A model generated the notes under the pieces. It saw only the letters and a list, made by a program, of their open reading frames with translations, did not search any database and was not told the origin of the DNA. A program made the translations under genes and the position numbers. A stretch of 6,382 nt of DNA from NCBI GenBank assembly GCA_002371315.1, contig DFHL01000089.1:1-6382 (forward strand). Direction: 5' to 3'. The stretch comes from Bacteroidales bacterium UBA3724 (GTDB lineage: Bacteria > Bacteroidota > Bacteroidia > Bacteroidales > P3). Shown here piece by piece: positions 4,397 through 6,382 of the stretch. How positions within the stretch are numbered: position 1 is the first letter of the stretch; the number at the start of each line of letters is the position of its first letter.

Positions 4397-6382
4397 ATGA
4401 ACATTATCAACAAGAAATTCGACCTCGGCGATGGCCGTATGATCGAAATCGAGACCGGCAAACTGGCCAAGCAAGCCGACGGCAGTGCCGTGGTGCGTAT
4501 GAACGATACAATGCTGCTGGCAACGGTCTGTGCAAAGAAAGAAGTTGGTGAGTTTGTGGACTTTATGCCCCTCACCGTCGACTATCAGGAAAAATATGCC
4601 GCTATGGGACGCTTCCCCGGCGGTTTCTTCAAACGTGAGTCACGCCCCAGCGAGCACGAGATCCTCATCGCCCGCCTGGTGGACCGCGCCCTGCGCCCGC
4701 TGTTCCCCGACAATTTCCACGCCGAGGTGCAGGTGCAGATAACCCTCATCAGCGGCGACCACAACACGATGCCCGACCAGCTGGCAGCCCTGGCTGCCGC
4801 CTCGGCTCTGGCAGTGAGCGACATACCCTTCAACGGACCCGTCAGCGAGGTGCGCGTGAGCTACCTTGACGGCCAGTATGTTATCAACACGCCGATGCAG
4901 GACATCGAGCGCGCCGACCTGGACCTCATCGTGGCCGCCACGGAGGAGAACATTATGATGGTGGAAGGCGAAATGAAAGAGGTGAGCGAGGAGATTATGC
5001 TCGGCGCCCTCAAGGCCGCCCACGAAGCCATCAAGACCCAGTGCCGCGTCATCGCCGAACTGACCGTCGAGGCCGGCAAGAGCGAGAAGCGCGAATACTG
5101 CCACGAGGTGAACGACGAGGAGCTGCGCCAGCGCCTGCACGATGCCGTGTACCAGAAGTGCTACGATTTCTCGAAGCAGGGCATCGCCAACAAGCATATG
5201 CGCGAAGAGGGCTTTGAAGCTATCAAGCAGGAGTTTATCGACGCCAACTATACCGAGGAGACCCTCACCGACGAGGTGAAGTTTATGATCGACCGCTACT
5301 ATCACGACACCGAGCGCGAGGCTATGCGCGATATGGTGCTGAACGAGCGTACCCGCCTGGACGGCCGCCAGCTGGACGAGATCCGTCCGCTGTGGAGCGA
5401 GGTGAACTACCTGCCCTCGGTACACGGCAGCGCCATCTTCACGCGCGGCGAGACCCAGTCGCTGAGCACCGTCACGCTGGGCACCAAGCTTGACGAGCAG
5501 GTAATTGACGGCGCCGTCATCGAAGGCAAGCGCCGCTTCCTGCTGCACTACAACTTCCCGGGCTTCGCCACCGGCGAGGTGAAGGGCAACCGCGGCCTTA
5601 GCCGCCGCGAGGTGGGTCACGGCCACTTGGCCTGGCGCGCCCTTAAAGAGGTGCTGCCGCCGGAGACGGAGTGCCCCTACACCATCCGCGTGGTGAGCGA
5701 CATCCTGGAGAGCAACGGCTCATCGAGTATGGCAACGGTTTGCGCCGGCTGCCTGGCCCTGATGGATGCCGGTGTCAAGATACGCAAGCCTGTGGCCGGC
5801 ATAGCTATGGGCCTCATTTCGAAGGGCGACAAGTGGGCCGTGCTGAGCGACATCCTTGGCGACGAGGACCACTTGGGCGATATGGACTTCAAGGTGTGCG
5901 GCACACGCGACGGCATCACCGCCTGCCAGATGGACATCAAGGTCGACGGCCTGAGCTATGACGTGCTGGCCAAGGCCCTTGAACAGGCCCGTCAGGGACG
6001 CCTCCACATACTGGACCACATCCAGTCGACCATCGCCGAGCCGCGCGAGGACTACAAGCCCTTCGTGCCCCGCATCGAGCAGATACAGATTCCGAAGGAC
6101 TTCATCGGCGCCGTCATCGGCAAGGGTGGCGAAGTCATCCAGAAAATCCAGGCCGAGACCAATACCATCATCAACATCGAAGAGGTGGGCGACCTGGGCA
6201 TCGTCGACGTGGCCTCGCAGAACAAGGAGGACATCGAAGCCGCCATCAAGTGGATCCGCGAAATATGCACCGTTCCCGAAGTGGGCCAGATTTACGACGC
6301 CAAGGTTGTCAGCATCGTCGAGTTTGGCGCCTTCCTGGAGTTCCTGCCCGGCAAAGAAGGCCTGATGCACATCAGCGAATAC
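4397..6382 (+). CDS. pnp: Polyribonucleotide nucleotidyltransferase (PNPase), 3' end cut by the window
   Basis: The frame runs open for 662 codons to the last base, so the end of the S1 domain and the C-terminus are missing. PNPase degrades RNA 3' to 5' using phosphate, releasing nucleoside diphosphates, and acts as a trimer in the cytoplasm. The order is RNase PH domain 1 (about 10-145, with GRFPGGFFKRES and the RLVDRALRPLFP block), a helical linker domain, and RNase PH domain 2 (about 325-550). The KH domain has GKGG at 575-578, and the S1 domain starts near 629 and is cut at GLMHISEY. Active-site equivalents are present: the phosphate-binding SSS (442-444) and Asp491, Asp497 and Lys499 in the LGDEDHLGDMDFK block. 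The ATG at 4397 matches the family N-terminus; AAGGA lies too far upstream to be a normal Shine-Dalgarno site. Codon use is strongly C/G-ending, except that pyrimidine-ending codons before Met all end in T. Confidence 0.98.
   Translation, partial: MNIINKKFDLGDGRMIEIETGKLAKQADGSAVVRMNDTMLLATVCAKKEVGEFVDFMPLTVDYQEKYAAMGRFPGGFFKRESRPSEHEILIARLVDRALRPLFPDNFHAEVQVQITLISGDHNTMPDQLAALAAASALAVSDIPFNGPVSEVRVSYLDGQYVINTPMQDIERADLDLIVAATEENIMMVEGEMKEVSEEIMLGALKAAHEAIKTQCRVIAELTVEAGKSEKREYCHEVNDEELRQRLHDAVYQKCYDFSKQGIANKHMREEGFEAIKQEFIDANYTEETLTDEVKFMIDRYYHDTEREAMRDMVLNERTRLDGRQLDEIRPLWSEVNYLPSVHGSAIFTRGETQSLSTVTLGTKLDEQVIDGAVIEGKRRFLLHYNFPGFATGEVKGNRGLSRREVGHGHLAWRALKEVLPPETECPYTIRVVSDILESNGSSSMATVCAGCLALMDAGVKIRKPVAGIAMGLISKGDKWAVLSDILGDEDHLGDMDFKVCGTRDGITACQMDIKVDGLSYDVLAKALEQARQGRLHILDHIQSTIAEPREDYKPFVPRIEQIQIPKDFIGAVIGKGGEVIQKIQAETNTIINIEEVGDLGIVDVASQNKEDIEAAIKWIREICTVPEVGQIYDAKVVSIVEFGAFLEFLPGKEGLMHISEY

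Noticed and set aside
4640..5626. 328-codon open frame on the minus strand inside pnp
   Set aside because: It lies opposite unambiguous PNPase sequence with intact catalytic motifs. Its composition is that of an antisense shadow.

Overview
The window looks like a chromosomal segment of a fairly GC-rich member of the Bacteroidales (phylum Bacteroidota). The case rests on four things. Two spacers carry the phylum's -7 promoter element, TAnnTTTG (TATCTTTG at 2325-2332 and TACTTTTG at 3939-3946). The main genes lack clear Shine-Dalgarno sequences. The first gene is a TGS/ThrRS-like/uridine-kinase fusion of the kind common in this phylum. The PNPase and S15 sequences also read as Bacteroidales-like. 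Genus cannot be assigned from the sequence alone. All supported genes are on the + strand.

Layout: (1) 1-251 is a spacer with a perfect 11-bp tandem repeat at the left edge, a tiny lipoprotein-like reading frame and a weak promoter candidate. (2) 252-1928 is a complete 558-codon nucleoside (uridine) kinase-like gene. (3) 1929-2357 is a spacer with a 9-bp tandem repeat, a hairpin, a tRNA-Gly(CCC) gene with its own terminator, and a promoter. (4) 2358-3668 is a COG1373-type AAA ATPase with a DUF4143 C-terminal region. It has lower GC than its neighbours and is probably an accessory gene. (5) 3669-3980 holds a probable terminator, two inverted repeats and the rpsO promoter. (6) 3981-4250 is rpsO (ribosomal protein S15). 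(7) 4251-4396 holds a strong terminator and a GC-rich structured leader. (8) 4397-6382 is pnp (PNPase), cut by the window's right end inside its S1 domain.

rpsO-pnp is the widely conserved pairing of a ribosomal protein gene with an RNA-degradation enzyme. The kinase and the tRNA are housekeeping genes. The ATPase has no obvious functional tie to its neighbours.

I saw no new multi-gene system. The most unusual signal is in word usage. By eye the tetranucleotide CATG does not occur once in 6382 bases, against roughly 20 or more expected from base composition. All 24 in-frame Met codons preceded by a pyrimidine-ending codon follow T, never C, although C-ending codons dominate elsewhere. This suggests long-term selection against CATG, for example by a restriction-modification or methylation system acting in this lineage.
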